Assembly (NCBI GenBank): GCA_945888625.1
Contig: CAMDAH010000004.1
Location: 1-64,000 of the forward strand
Length of the DNA: 64,000 bases
From: Chryseobacterium gleum
GTDB taxonomy: Bacteria > Bacteroidota > Bacteroidia > Flavobacteriales_D > Crocinitomicaceae
Direction of reading: 5' to 3'
Shown: positions 49,473-57,881 of the stretch, piece after piece
Layout: each line of letters opens with the position of its first letter
Position numbering within the stretch: the stretch's first letter is position 1
Notes under the pieces: model-generated
Seen by the model: only the letters and a program-made list of their open reading frames with translations
The model's database searches: none
Told to the model about the DNA's origin: nothing
Program-made: the position numbers and the translations under genes

Positions 49473-50990
49473 ATGGGAATCATCCAAAAAGATGCATTAC
49501 GGACTACGGTAATTTCCTACCTGGGTTTGGTATTAGGGTACCTCAATAAAGCTTTTCTATTTTTAATTTTTCTTAACGCTGAAGAGGTTGGTTTAGTAAA
49601 TCTGATTGTAACCGTTGGCTTATTATTTGCACAATTGGCTAATCTTGGAACTGTCTATGCTACTTGGAGATTCTTTCCCTTTTTCAGAAATGATAGTCGG
49701 AAAAATTATGGATTTTTATTGCTTAATTCCCTGGTAGTTTGTTTCGGAATAGTTCTTTTCACGATAATTTTCTTCGCTTTTCAGTCAAAAATAGCGACTT
49801 ATTTTTCCTTAAAATCCCCGCTATTTGTTGCTTATTATTTTTGGGTCATTCCACTGGGGATTGGAACCGTTTTCTTTATGCTTTTTGAAAATCACATGCG
49901 TGGATTGCACAAAAATATCCTACCTGTTTTTCTTCAAGATATCGTTGTTCGCTTGGTGGTAACTTTATTGTTGCTATTATTTGGAATGGGATGCTTTGAT
50001 TTCAATCAATTTTTTGTCCTCTACCTTAGCGCTTATTTTATTCCAGCAATTTTCTTGTGTTTTTACTTGGTGAAAATTGGCGAATTACATTTCTCGCTAA
50101 AATCGATAACTGTTCCCAAACGCTTTAGGAAAATCTTATTGTCATTCAGCTCTTACAGTTACCTAAATACCTTAGCTGCTTTGTTTGTTATTTCTATGGA
50201 TGCCATGATGATTGCTTCCATGCTTGGGCTAAAACAAACGGGAGTGTATACAACAATGGTTTACATTACCTCTGCGATTCAAGTTCCTTATCGTTCCATG
50301 ATTCGAGTGAGTTCCCCAATAATAGCACGATTTTGGAAAGAGAAAAATATGGTAGGTATGCAGTCGCTGTATGAAAAATCTAGTGCAGTGGGTTTGTTGA
50401 TTGGTCTGCTGTCTTTTCTTATGGTTTGGACACCAAGACAGGAGTTGTTTTCATTTTTACGCGCGGAATATAGCTCGGGCATTTATGTATTACTTTTCTT
50501 AATGGTTGGTAGAATGGTCGATATGTATTGTGGACTGAATGGGACCATCTTCGCAACCTCCCGTAAGTACAAATTTGATTTGGTATTTACACTGTTTTTG
50601 TGCGTTGGTATTTTCTTGCTCAATATGTACCTCATTCCAATCTATGGAATAAATGGCGCTGCTTTTTCTACCGGATTTATTTATGTTTTCTATAATTTTG
50701 CTCGCTCATTTTATATTTATAAGGTCTATGGACTTCATCCTTTTAAGTGGACGCAATTCCGTCTTATTGCTTTATTTGTAGTTGTTCTAGTTCTTATTGA
50801 GGGAGCTTCGCATATTTTTATTCATGGGCATCATTTTACGACACTTCAAAATTTGATTATCTTGCTGATTAAATGGTTCCTTATTTTAATGCTATTTCTT
50901 TTGCCTGTTGTTACCCTAAATTTAGAGTCAGAAAGTTCGCGTTATTTCAAAATAGTAATGAGTCGGATACGAACTAGAGTGCGTCCTTGA
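49473..50990 (+). CDS. Oligosaccharide flippase-like membrane protein
   Basis: About 505 residues, very hydrophobic, with roughly 12-14 membrane helices spread over the whole length, the plan of the MOP/MATE-like polysaccharide flippases (Wzx/MurJ relatives). The N-terminus IIQKDALRTTVISYLGLVLGYLNKAFLF is typical of that group in Bacteroidota. Substrate is probably a lipid-linked glycan, but no glycosyltransferase genes flank it. The start at 49473 (MGIIQKD) is preferred over the ATG two codons upstream. It lies 36 bp after carB and may share its transcript. Confidence 0.85.
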   Translation: MGIIQKDALRTTVISYLGLVLGYLNKAFLFLIFLNAEEVGLVNLIVTVGLLFAQLANLGTVYATWRFFPFFRNDSRKNYGFLLLNSLVVCFGIVLFTIIFFAFQSKIATYFSLKSPLFVAYYFWVIPLGIGTVFFMLFENHMRGLHKNILPVFLQDIVVRLVVTLLLLLFGMGCFDFNQFFVLYLSAYFIPAIFLCFYLVKIGELHFSLKSITVPKRFRKILLSFSSYSYLNTLAALFVISMDAMMIASMLGLKQTGVYTTMVYITSAIQVPYRSMIRVSSPIIARFWKEKNMVGMQSLYEKSSAVGLLIGLLSFLMVWTPRQELFSFLRAEYSSGIYVLLFLMVGRMVDMYCGLNGTIFATSRKYKFDLVFTLFLCVGIFLLNMYLIPIYGINGAAFSTGFIYVFYNFARSFYIYKVYGLHPFKWTQFRLIALFVVVLVLIEGASHIFIHGHHFTTLQNLIILLIKWFLILMLFLLPVVTLNLESESSRYFKIVMSRIRTRVRP

Positions 50991-51030
50991 CTTGAAATGT
51001 TTTAAAATACATGTGTAATAATCATATGAA

Positions 51031-51057
51031 TTGGAATTAAATTATTTTTTACCTTTG
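51031..51057 (+). promoter_or_regulatory. Promoter (TTG-N16-TACCTTTG), 6 nt before the ATG at 51064
   Basis: TTG at 51031-51033 and TACCTTTG at 51050-51057, 16 nt apart: both elements of the Bacteroidota consensus. The box ends 6 nt before an ATG that a signal peptide marks as the true start, so the mRNA is probably leaderless or nearly so. Confidence 0.55.
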
Positions 51058-51063
51058 TTTAAG

Positions 51064-51732
51064 ATGAGAAAACAAATAATTCTATTTTTTTTTACTAGTG
51101 TAGTTGGTATTTCCTCCGTGTTATCGCAAGCAATTGATCCAGATGATTCTTTTACCATTGAGTTAGGCCTGCCCAATTCGTTCGTTAATAAACCCTTTAA
51201 GTCGATTATGCAAGGTTTGGTAGCGGTCTCGCCTTTATATCAATATACCCTAAAAAATCATTTGTCATTCGGGCTTGGTCTTCATTATACCTACTTTGCG
51301 GTAAATGAATTTAGGGTTCCGTCTAAAGTTTACGGTGGAATGCATACCATTGCTGGTTTTGCTAAATTTGGTCACGAGAAATTTTGGACAGAGCGGTTTG
51401 GCACAGACATAGGCATAAAATTCGGTTATGGTCAAACGATTATTTCAACAGATGCCTTGAAAGAAGATGGCATTTTTTATAAACGCGTGAATGCACCTTA
51501 TTTAGAGCCAGTTGTTGCCTTAGTCTTGGTGTCTGATGTGGCATCGTCCTTTCGATTTACCGTTGGATATGCCTTTTACGGATTCAGTTACCGGCCCTGG
51601 TTAATTGGAGTTGATTCTTATTTAGGATACGACGTGAGTGAATTAAACAAATTATCATCCTTCTTAACGGTAGGTTTTGGCTACACCCATTATTTTAATG
51701 GAAAGAAAAGTACCAGCGGTGACTGGGAGTAA
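51064..51732 (+). CDS. Exported protein, probable outer-membrane beta-barrel
   Basis: About 222 residues from the ATG at 51064. A signal peptide (MRKQIILFFFTSVVGISSVLSQ) comes first. The rest alternates hydrophobic and polar residues with many aromatic strand ends (LSFGLGLHYTYF, FGTDIGIKFGYGQT, FRFTVGYAFYGFSY) and ends with LTVGFGYTHYF plus a short tail, as expected for an 8-strand outer-membrane barrel. No specific family is recognised. Its TAA stop directly abuts the opposing stop of the carboxylase gene. Confidence 0.7.
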   Translation: MRKQIILFFFTSVVGISSVLSQAIDPDDSFTIELGLPNSFVNKPFKSIMQGLVAVSPLYQYTLKNHLSFGLGLHYTYFAVNEFRVPSKVYGGMHTIAGFAKFGHEKFWTERFGTDIGIKFGYGQTIISTDALKEDGIFYKRVNAPYLEPVVALVLVSDVASSFRFTVGYAFYGFSYRPWLIGVDSYLGYDVSELNKLSSFLTVGFGYTHYFNGKKSTSGDWE

Positions 51733-53376
51733 TTAAGTTTGAATGGCGCCAACATTAAAACGCTTTTCGATTTTTGATTGATCTGCCATTTCGATTCCCA
51801 TTGAAATAACCTTCCTCGTTTCCTTCGGATCGATTATCGCATCTACCCAAATTCTACTGGCAGCATAATACGGCGAAGTTTGCTGGTCATACCTACTTTT
51901 AATCGTGTTATATAACTCTTTTTCCCGCTCTGGAGTTATGGTTTCTCCTTTTGATTTCAAGGTCGCAATTTCAATTTGAAGTAAGGTTTTTGCTGCAGCT
52001 GCACCACTCATTACCGCAATTTCAGCCGTTGGCCAAGCAACAATTAAACGAGGATCATAGGCCTTTCCGCACATCGCGTAGTTGCCTGCTCCGTATGAAT
52101 TCCCCATTATGATGGTGAATTTTGGAACCACGCTATTCGCCACCGCATTGACTAATTTTGCTCCATCTTTTATGATGCCTCCTTGTTCACTTTTTGATCC
52201 AACCATGAAACCTGTAACGTCTTGCATAAAGACCAATGGAATCTGTTTTTGATTACAAATCATAATAAAACGTGCAGCTTTATCGGCTGAATCAGAATAA
52301 ATAACGCCTCCAAATTGCATTTCTCCTTTGGAGTTTTTTACGATTTCTCTATTATTGGCAACAATTCCAACACTCCACCCATCGATTCTAGCGTAAGCAC
52401 AAATTATGGTTTGACCATAATTCGCTTTGTATTCGGTCAATTTTGACTCGTCAACCAATGTTTTTAGTAAAGCTCTTGTTTCATAAGGCTTGTTTCTTTC
52501 TGCAGGAAAAATCCCGTAAAGTTTATCCATGGCTACTTTTGGTGCTTCGCTTTTGATTCGATCAAAACCTGCCGTTTCGCATTTTCCTATTCTAGACATT
52601 AAATCACGAATGGTGGAAAGACATTCTTGATCATTTTCCACTTTATAATCACAAATTCCTGAAATTTCAGTTTGTGATGTGGCGCCACCTAGCTCCTCAT
52701 TTTCGATTTGTTCGCCAATGGCTGCTTTCACTAGGTAAGAACCAGCAAGGAAGATAGTGCCGGTTTTATTAACGATTAATGATTCATCAGACATGATGGG
52801 CAAATATGCACCACCTGCAACACAGCTTCCCATTACCGCTGAAATTTGAATGATTCCCTGTGCACTCATGATGGCATTGTTTCTAAACATTCGACCAAAA
52901 TGCTCTTTATCGGGGAAAATTTCATCTTGCATGGGAAGAAATACCCCAGCAGAATCAACTAAATAAATGATGGGAAGTTTATTTTCCATCGCAATTTCTT
53001 GCGCTCTGAGGTTCTTTTTTCCTGTAATAGGAAACCAAGCACCCGCTTTTACGGTGGCGTCATTGGCAACAACGATGCATTGGCGTTTTGCTACATACCC
53101 AATTACAATGACCACTCCACCTGCAGGACAACCACCATGTTCTTGGTACATGCCATACCCTGCAAAAGCGCCGATTTCGATTCGCTCTGAATCGATATCC
53201 AGTAATAAGTCAATTCTTTCTCTTGCACTTAATTTACCAGCGGCATGTAATTTTTCAATCTTCTTTTTACCGCCGCCTTCGTATATTTTGTGAAGTTCTC
53301 TTTCAAGCCCTGAAATTTTCAAACGCATTTCATCTTCATTGAAATTAAAAGCTAATTCTTTATCTGAAATTGCCAT
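51733..53376 (-). CDS. Acyl-CoA carboxylase beta subunit (carboxyltransferase)
   Basis: Moves the carboxyl group from biotin to an acyl-CoA (propionyl-, methylcrotonyl- or acetyl-CoA type). The start at 53376 (MAISDKELAFNFNED) matches the family; the frame runs further upstream but through repeat DNA. About 547 residues. Landmarks are GKLSARERIDLLLD, GGCPAGGVVIVIGYV, the N-terminal crotonase-like core with ADDATVKAGAW-like VANDATVKAGAW, VMGSCVAGGAYLPIMSDE, and the C-terminal PLVFMQDVTGFMVGSKSEQGG and GNSYGAGNYAMCGKAYDPR. The biotin carboxylase subunit is not in the window. The substrate cannot be fixed from sequence alone. Confidence 0.93.
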   Translation of the reverse strand: MAISDKELAFNFNEDEMRLKISGLERELHKIYEGGGKKKIEKLHAAGKLSARERIDLLLDIDSERIEIGAFAGYGMYQEHGGCPAGGVVIVIGYVAKRQCIVVANDATVKAGAWFPITGKKNLRAQEIAMENKLPIIYLVDSAGVFLPMQDEIFPDKEHFGRMFRNNAIMSAQGIIQISAVMGSCVAGGAYLPIMSDESLIVNKTGTIFLAGSYLVKAAIGEQIENEELGGATSQTEISGICDYKVENDQECLSTIRDLMSRIGKCETAGFDRIKSEAPKVAMDKLYGIFPAERNKPYETRALLKTLVDESKLTEYKANYGQTIICAYARIDGWSVGIVANNREIVKNSKGEMQFGGVIYSDSADKAARFIMICNQKQIPLVFMQDVTGFMVGSKSEQGGIIKDGAKLVNAVANSVVPKFTIIMGNSYGAGNYAMCGKAYDPRLIVAWPTAEIAVMSGAAAAKTLLQIEIATLKSKGETITPEREKELYNTIKSRYDQQTSPYYAASRIWVDAIIDPKETRKVISMGIEMADQSKIEKRFNVGAIQT

Positions 53377-53393
53377 AGGGAAAGTATTGAAGT

Positions 53394-53401
53394 CAAAGAT
53401 A
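53394..53401 (-). promoter_or_regulatory. Promoter -7 box (TATCTTTG) for the carboxylase gene
   Basis: An exact TAnnTTTG match on the minus strand, 17 nt before the ATG at 53376. It supports that start over the longer open frame. Confidence 0.4.
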
Positions 53402-53483
53402 CAAATAGTCAAATAAAGTCTGCTTAGATGTATTGAGATTATTTCAAAGATCTTTGATTGGTCGGTGGTTGGTCGCTTATTAC

Positions 53484-53556
53484 GATCCGCCACTCCGCTC
53501 GATTCACTGTTAAGCGGATCGAGTTGAGCGAATTGAAAGACACTATGCCGCTCCGC
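53484..53556. repeat. Intergenic repeat unit with GATCCGC/GCGGATC arms
   Basis: GATCCGC (53484-53490) and GCGGATC (53514-53520) form inverted arms. Between them lies ACTCCGCTCGATTCACT (53492-53508), the exact inverse of 255-271. A further CCGCTCCGCTCC stretch follows at 53548-53559. It belongs to the same dispersed family as 255-331 and 55052-55078. Confidence 0.6.
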
Positions 53557-53625
53557 TCCAAGGCTGTTAAATTTCAAAACTACACTTCGTGTCTTTTACA
53601 AGACAAAAATGTTTAAATTTATCAC

Positions 53626-54996
53626 ATGAAAATTTTTCAATCCTTTACTACTGTTTTTTGGTACACCGTTATTTTTATTCATATTGGTTTACTTTTCTTT
53701 CTAGAAAGTTTGTTCCCTTTAACGAGTCCACAGGTATTTCAAGTTCTCCGGTTTATCTTAATGGGGCTATTGCTTTTCATTTCGTTTAAGCGTAAGAAGT
53801 TAGCTCTCTGGATTTTTTCAGCGATGATACTCGGGGTGGAAGTAGGAATGGATTTTCCAGCATTTGCTTTAGAAACGGAACGTTTTGGAAAGATTTTCCT
53901 TCGATTAATCAAAACATTAGTGGCTCCCTTAATTTTTGCCACTCTTGTTGTTGGCATTGCGGGGCATAGCAACTTGAAACAAGTAGGACGAATTGGATTA
54001 AAAAGTATTCTTTATTTTGAAATTGTTACAACCATTGCATTATTCATTGGCTTATTGGCCATTAATGTTTCTCAAGCGGGAATAGGAGTGAAGGTGGAAG
54101 CGCGTTCTGCCGATAAAGCAAAATCAATGGAGTTATTGGCTCAGAAAGCGGAACACAAGGATCATTTTGTGGAAATTTTCCCAGAGAATATTAGCAAAGC
54201 AATTGGTGAAAATCAAGTGCTGCAGGTGGTAATTTTTTCAATCATTTTTGCGATTGGTTTGGGGATGGTAAAGCATGAGCAGCACAAAAAGACGATGTTA
54301 AATTTCGCGGAATCCTTGTCGGAAGTCATGTTTAAATTCACTGATATTATCATGTTTCTCGCACCGCTTGCCGTTTTTGGGGCACTTGCATCGACGGTTG
54401 CAAAATCAGGTGTTGATATTCTCTATAACCTTATGAAGCTGGTTGGGACTTTATATGTGGCCTTAATTATTTTTGTTACCTGCGTTTTATTACCGATTGC
54501 GCTTATCGCAAAAATTCCAATTCGAAAGTTTATAAAGGCAGTTACTGAACCAGTAACCTTGGCTTTTGCTACGGCAAGTAGCGAGGCGGCATTACCAAAG
54601 GCTTTAGAAAATATGGAAGCGTTTGGGGTCCCAAAGAAAATTGTGGCCTTTGTTATTCCAACTGGTTATAGTTTTAATTTGGATGGAACGACCTTGTATT
54701 TATCGCTCGCTGCTGTCTTCGTCGCTCAAATGTCTGGCGTGGATTTAAGTATTGGGCAACAAATTAGTATTTGTCTTGTACTTATGCTCACCAGCAAAGG
54801 AGTTGCCGGTGTTCGCGGGGCTTCGTTTGTTATTCTCGCAGGAACGGTAGCAAGTATGGGATTGGATCCAGAAAAAGCAAGTGTGATTTTAGCCATTGAT
54901 GCCCTTATGGATATGGGTAGAACATCTGTCAATGTCCTAGGAAATTGTTTAGCTTCAGCAGTAATTGCAAGAAGTGAGGGCGAATTAACGGCCTGA
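53626..54996 (+). CDS. Dicarboxylate/amino acid:cation symporter (DAACS family)
   Basis: A 456-residue inner-membrane transporter that takes up glutamate, aspartate or C4-dicarboxylates with Na+ or H+. Conserved parts are FLRLIKTLVAPLIFATLVVGIAG (~100-120), the serine-rich hairpin TLAFATASSEAALPKALENME, GYSFNLDGTTLYLSLAAVFVAQ, the MLTSKGVAGVRGASFVILAGT motif and the final DALMDMGRTSVNVLGNCLASAV. Two extra N-terminal hydrophobic stretches precede the first family helix. The gene diverges from the carboxylase gene across a 249-bp spacer holding a repeat unit. Confidence 0.94.
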   Translation: MKIFQSFTTVFWYTVIFIHIGLLFFLESLFPLTSPQVFQVLRFILMGLLLFISFKRKKLALWIFSAMILGVEVGMDFPAFALETERFGKIFLRLIKTLVAPLIFATLVVGIAGHSNLKQVGRIGLKSILYFEIVTTIALFIGLLAINVSQAGIGVKVEARSADKAKSMELLAQKAEHKDHFVEIFPENISKAIGENQVLQVVIFSIIFAIGLGMVKHEQHKKTMLNFAESLSEVMFKFTDIIMFLAPLAVFGALASTVAKSGVDILYNLMKLVGTLYVALIIFVTCVLLPIALIAKIPIRKFIKAVTEPVTLAFATASSEAALPKALENMEAFGVPKKIVAFVIPTGYSFNLDGTTLYLSLAAVFVAQMSGVDLSIGQQISICLVLMLTSKGVAGVRGASFVILAGTVASMGLDPEKASVILAIDALMDMGRTSVNVLGNCLASAVIARSEGELTA

Positions 54997-55051
54997 TAGG
55001 TTGATTGTGCCCCTCAACTGACCATTCCGATGTGCTCTGGAATGTTGCTTT

Positions 55052-55078
55052 GAGCGCATCTCGATCCGCCGCGGCGGA
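55052..55078. repeat. Intergenic repeat: GAGCGCATCTCG + palindrome TCCGCCGCGGCGGA
   Basis: GAGCGCATCTCG (55052-55063) is identical to 304-315. It is followed by the perfect 14-bp palindrome TCCGCCGCGGCGGA (55065-55078). A second small inverted repeat, ATTCC...GGAAT, lies just upstream at about 55024-55043. Confidence 0.65.
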
Positions 55079-55136
55079 CTCGATGTGCTCTTCTGTGTTA
55101 GCATCATTATCTTAAACAAAGTGCAATTTTTGGGCA

Positions 55137-55170
55137 TAAAAAAAGAGGCTAGTGACTAGCCCCTTTCTTT
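55137..55170 (-). terminator. Terminator after the HU gene
   Basis: The palindrome GGCTAGTGACTAGCC (55147-55161) is flanked by an A-run on the left and a T-rich right side. It follows the HU gene on the minus strand. Confidence 0.75.
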
Positions 55171-55184
55171 TAACGTAAAGTTTC

Positions 55185-55457
55185 TTAGTTTACTTTTGTT
55201 GAAAGTTCAACACCAGCCTTGAAACGCACTGCATTTTTTGCTGCAATTTTGATTACATCACCAGTCTTTGGGTTACGACCATTTCTAGCTTCACGCTTAG
55301 AAATAGAAAAAGAACCAAATCCTACTAAAGAAATACGGTCACCTGACTTTAATGCGCCAGACGTTGCGTCTACAAATGCATCTAATGCTCTTTTAGCATC
55401 TGCTTTTGATAACCCTGACCCAGATGCCATTGCATCAACTAATTCTGCTTTGTTCAT
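55185..55457 (-). CDS. HU-family DNA-binding protein
   Basis: A 90-residue histone-like protein that bends and compacts DNA. The signature is GFGSFSISKREARNGRNPKTGDVIKIAAKNAVRFKAG in pieces (residues ~46-82), with the DNA-binding arm RNGRNPKTG. The N-terminal helices (MNKAELVDAMASGSGLSKADAKRALDAF) are standard. The length is typical. It is transcribed alone, with a promoter box 38 nt before the ATG and a terminator after the stop. Confidence 0.96.
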   Translation of the reverse strand: MNKAELVDAMASGSGLSKADAKRALDAFVDATSGALKSGDRISLVGFGSFSISKREARNGRNPKTGDVIKIAAKNAVRFKAGVELSTKVN

Positions 55458-55495
55458 AGTACTAATTTTAAAAAGTTAATAATTCATTTACTTGA

Positions 55496-55503
55496 CAAAT
55501 ATA
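55496..55503 (-). promoter_or_regulatory. Promoter -7 box (TATATTTG) for HU
   Basis: An exact TAnnTTTG match on the minus strand, 38 nt before the HU ATG. No clear -33 TTG. Confidence 0.4.
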
Positions 55504-55680
55504 TCTTAATATCCTTGTCGTTATTAGCTTTTGAAAAAAAATAGTGTCAAAATGTTGAAAAAACACCCATTTTGTTGATAAACTCCTCTAAAATCGCCTA
55601 TTTTCAAGGTGTTTGGATTGTTATAAGCATAGTATTCATTGAGAAAATGTAATTTTACACTCTTAATATTAGTTGGTTTT

Positions 55681-57156
55681 ATGTCAAAAGCGGTAATAAT
55701 TGGTAGCGGTGTTGGTGGATTAGCGACGTCTATTCATCTTGCAAAAGCTGGTTTTGAGGTCATTGTTATTGAGAAAAATAACTTTATCGGAGGGAAAGTG
55801 AACTCGAAATCAATTGGAAAATATCGATTTGATATGGGTCCTTCAGTGTTTACCTCCCCTGAATTGGTGGATGAGTTGATTGCATTATCTCCTAAGTTAG
55901 TTTCCTTTGACTATGTAAAATTAGAGGAGTCCTGCCGTTATTTTTTTTCGGATGGTAAGCAAATTAATCTTCCTGCTCAAGTAGAAGGTATTGTTGATAC
56001 CTTATCAAAAGAATTTTCAGAAGATCCTGAAATACTTCGTCGCGAATTAGAAAAACGTGCTAAAAATTACAAAGCAGCTTATCCGGTTTTCATAACGGTT
56101 TCTTTGCATCGATGGAAAGAATGGCTAAACAAGCATTTGTTTTCAGCAATTGTAAGAATTCCAAAGTTTGGTTTGTTTCGTTCAATGGCTAGCGTCAACA
56201 GGCAGAAATTTAAACATCCACATACTCAGCAGATTTTTAATCGATTCGCAACGTACAATGGTTCTAGCCCATACAAATCTCCTGGAATGCTTAACATCAT
56301 TTCTCATTTAGAATTAAATATTGGTCCATTTATGCCTAAGGGTGGAATTGTTTCTGTTTCACAATCTCTTTATCAGGCGGCTATCAACTTAGGGGTGAAA
56401 TTCCATTTAAATGAAACAGCAATTAAAATTGAGCATGATCAGAATAAAGTGGGTGCAGTGCAAACTACCAACGGCAGGTACGATGCGGATATAATTGTAA
56501 GTAATATGGACGTGCATTTTACCTATGAGAAATTACTCGATAATTTTAAGGCACCAAAAACTATTTTATTACAAGAGAAATCAAGCTCGGCAATTGTTTT
56601 TTATTGGGGAATAAAAAAGGAATTTTCATCCTTAGGGATTCATAATATCTTTTTTGCAGAAAATTATGAGGAGGAATTCAAGGATATTTTTGATCGTAAA
56701 ACACTCTCTCAGGATCCAACGATTTATGTTCATATCAGTTCAAAACAGGAGAAGGCGGATGCTCCTGAAGCTTGTGAAAATTGGTTCGTGATGGTAAATA
56801 GTCCTGTTGATGTGGGTCAAAATTGGGAGGAGGCTGTTTCTACTTTGCGAAAACATTTGCTCAAAAGACTTTCATATACGTTGAAAGAGGATATAGAATC
56901 ATTAATTGAGGTGGAAGATATCATGCACCCTCAAATCATTGAATCCCGTTATTTCGGAAAGCAAGGTTCGATTTATGGGAATTCATCAAATAGTGCTTCA
57001 GCTGCCTTTTATCGCCATCCTAATTTTTCAAAATCCTTGAAAGGACTTTATTTTTCGGGTGTTACCGTTCATCCTGGTGGCGGCATTCCATTAGCCTTAA
57101 ACAGTGCGAAAATTGTCGCTCGATTGGTGGCTGAAGACCTTAAGAATTCCAAGTAA
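55681..57156 (+). CDS. crtD: CrtD/CrtI-type carotenoid desaturase
   Basis: An FAD-dependent desaturase of the phytoene desaturase family, about 491 residues from the ATG at 55681 (MSKAVIIGSGVGGLATSIHLA); an upstream ATG at 55639 adds 14 unlikely residues. The FAD motif GSGVGG is at the N-terminus. KYRFDMGPSVFTSPELVDEL is what I expect of CrtD-like 1-hydroxycarotenoid 3,4-desaturases in Bacteroidota. The C-terminal signature GLYFSGVTVHPGGGIPLALNSAKIVA is present. It should act in the synthesis of polar carotenoids at the membrane. No other carotenoid gene is in the window. CrtI itself cannot be fully excluded. Confidence 0.85.
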   Translation: MSKAVIIGSGVGGLATSIHLAKAGFEVIVIEKNNFIGGKVNSKSIGKYRFDMGPSVFTSPELVDELIALSPKLVSFDYVKLEESCRYFFSDGKQINLPAQVEGIVDTLSKEFSEDPEILRRELEKRAKNYKAAYPVFITVSLHRWKEWLNKHLFSAIVRIPKFGLFRSMASVNRQKFKHPHTQQIFNRFATYNGSSPYKSPGMLNIISHLELNIGPFMPKGGIVSVSQSLYQAAINLGVKFHLNETAIKIEHDQNKVGAVQTTNGRYDADIIVSNMDVHFTYEKLLDNFKAPKTILLQEKSSSAIVFYWGIKKEFSSLGIHNIFFAENYEEEFKDIFDRKTLSQDPTIYVHISSKQEKADAPEACENWFVMVNSPVDVGQNWEEAVSTLRKHLLKRLSYTLKEDIESLIEVEDIMHPQIIESRYFGKQGSIYGNSSNSASAAFYRHPNFSKSLKGLYFSGVTVHPGGGIPLALNSAKIVARLVAEDLKNSK

Positions 57157-57206
57157 TCACAAAAGAATGATGAGCAGAAGGTTTTCATTGCTATCTTTTA
57201 GTTCCT

Positions 57207-57214
57207 TACATTTG
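57207..57214 (+). promoter_or_regulatory. Promoter -7 box (TACATTTG) for the FISUMP lipoprotein gene
   Basis: An exact TAnnTTTG match ending 10 nt before the ATG at 57225, giving a very short leader. Confidence 0.4.
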
Positions 57215-57224
57215 CTAAAAAAAA

Positions 57225-57881
57225 ATGAGGATTCAATTTTCACCTAGTTATCTGCTAATTATTGCTTGCTTGTTTTGCTTATGTGGATGCGTTGAAATAA
57301 ATCCTTGCGATATTAAAATTGGCAATCAGTATTGGATGAGTAAAAATTTAAATAGCACTACCTTCAAAAACGGCGATCCAATTCCACAAGCGATAAGTAC
57401 TAAAGAATGGAATTATGCTGCAAAAAAAAAGTTGCCGGTTTGGTGTTACTATGAAAATAATATAGAAAATGGGGAGAAGTTTGGCAAGCTTTATAATTGG
57501 TATGCGGTAAATGACCCAAGAGGTTTAGGACCTAAAGGGTATCATGTTCCAAGCGATCACGAATGGTCCATTCTTTATAAGTTTTTGGGTTACAATGAAG
57601 AATCAGGGAACAAACTCAAAAGTCAAAGCGCTTGGAAAAATAATGGGAACGGATCCAATAGTTCAAGGTTTAATGGTCTGCCCGGTGGCTATCGCGTGAA
57701 CTCAAATGGGGCTTTCGTTTATATATTTTACAATGGTAATTTTTGGTCATCAACAAGTCATGATAAAACAAATGCTTGGGGGCGTGGCCTTGTCGATTAC
57801 AATGGCAATTTTACACGATTTCATGACCATAAATCTTATGGTTTTTCTGTTCGTTGTATAAAAAATGCCGATTATTTTTAA
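57225..57881 (+). CDS. FISUMP-domain lipoprotein
   Basis: A 218-residue protein. The signal peptide ends in a lipobox (LFCLCGC, Cys24 or nearby). The body is one Fibrobacter succinogenes major paralogous (FISUMP) domain: IGNQYWMSKNLNSTTFKNG, GKLYNWYAVNDPRGLGPKGYHVPSDHEW, FNGLPGGYR, NFWSSTSHD and FSVRCIKN at the end. This C-type-lectin-like domain is widespread in secreted Bacteroidota proteins; its function is unknown. Its last four bases overlap the remnant of an oligoendopeptidase gene on the other strand, which suggests it arrived by a rearrangement that cut that gene. Confidence 0.88.
   Translation: MRIQFSPSYLLIIACLFCLCGCVEINPCDIKIGNQYWMSKNLNSTTFKNGDPIPQAISTKEWNYAAKKKLPVWCYYENNIENGEKFGKLYNWYAVNDPRGLGPKGYHVPSDHEWSILYKFLGYNEESGNKLKSQSAWKNNGNGSNSSRFNGLPGGYRVNSNGAFVYIFYNGNFWSSTSHDKTNAWGRGLVDYNGNFTRFHDHKSYGFSVRCIKNADYF

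Noticed and set aside
53377..53577. N-terminal extension of the carboxylase to 53577
   Set aside because: The extra residues come from repeat DNA and the promoter box at 53394-53401; the family N-terminus starts at 53376.
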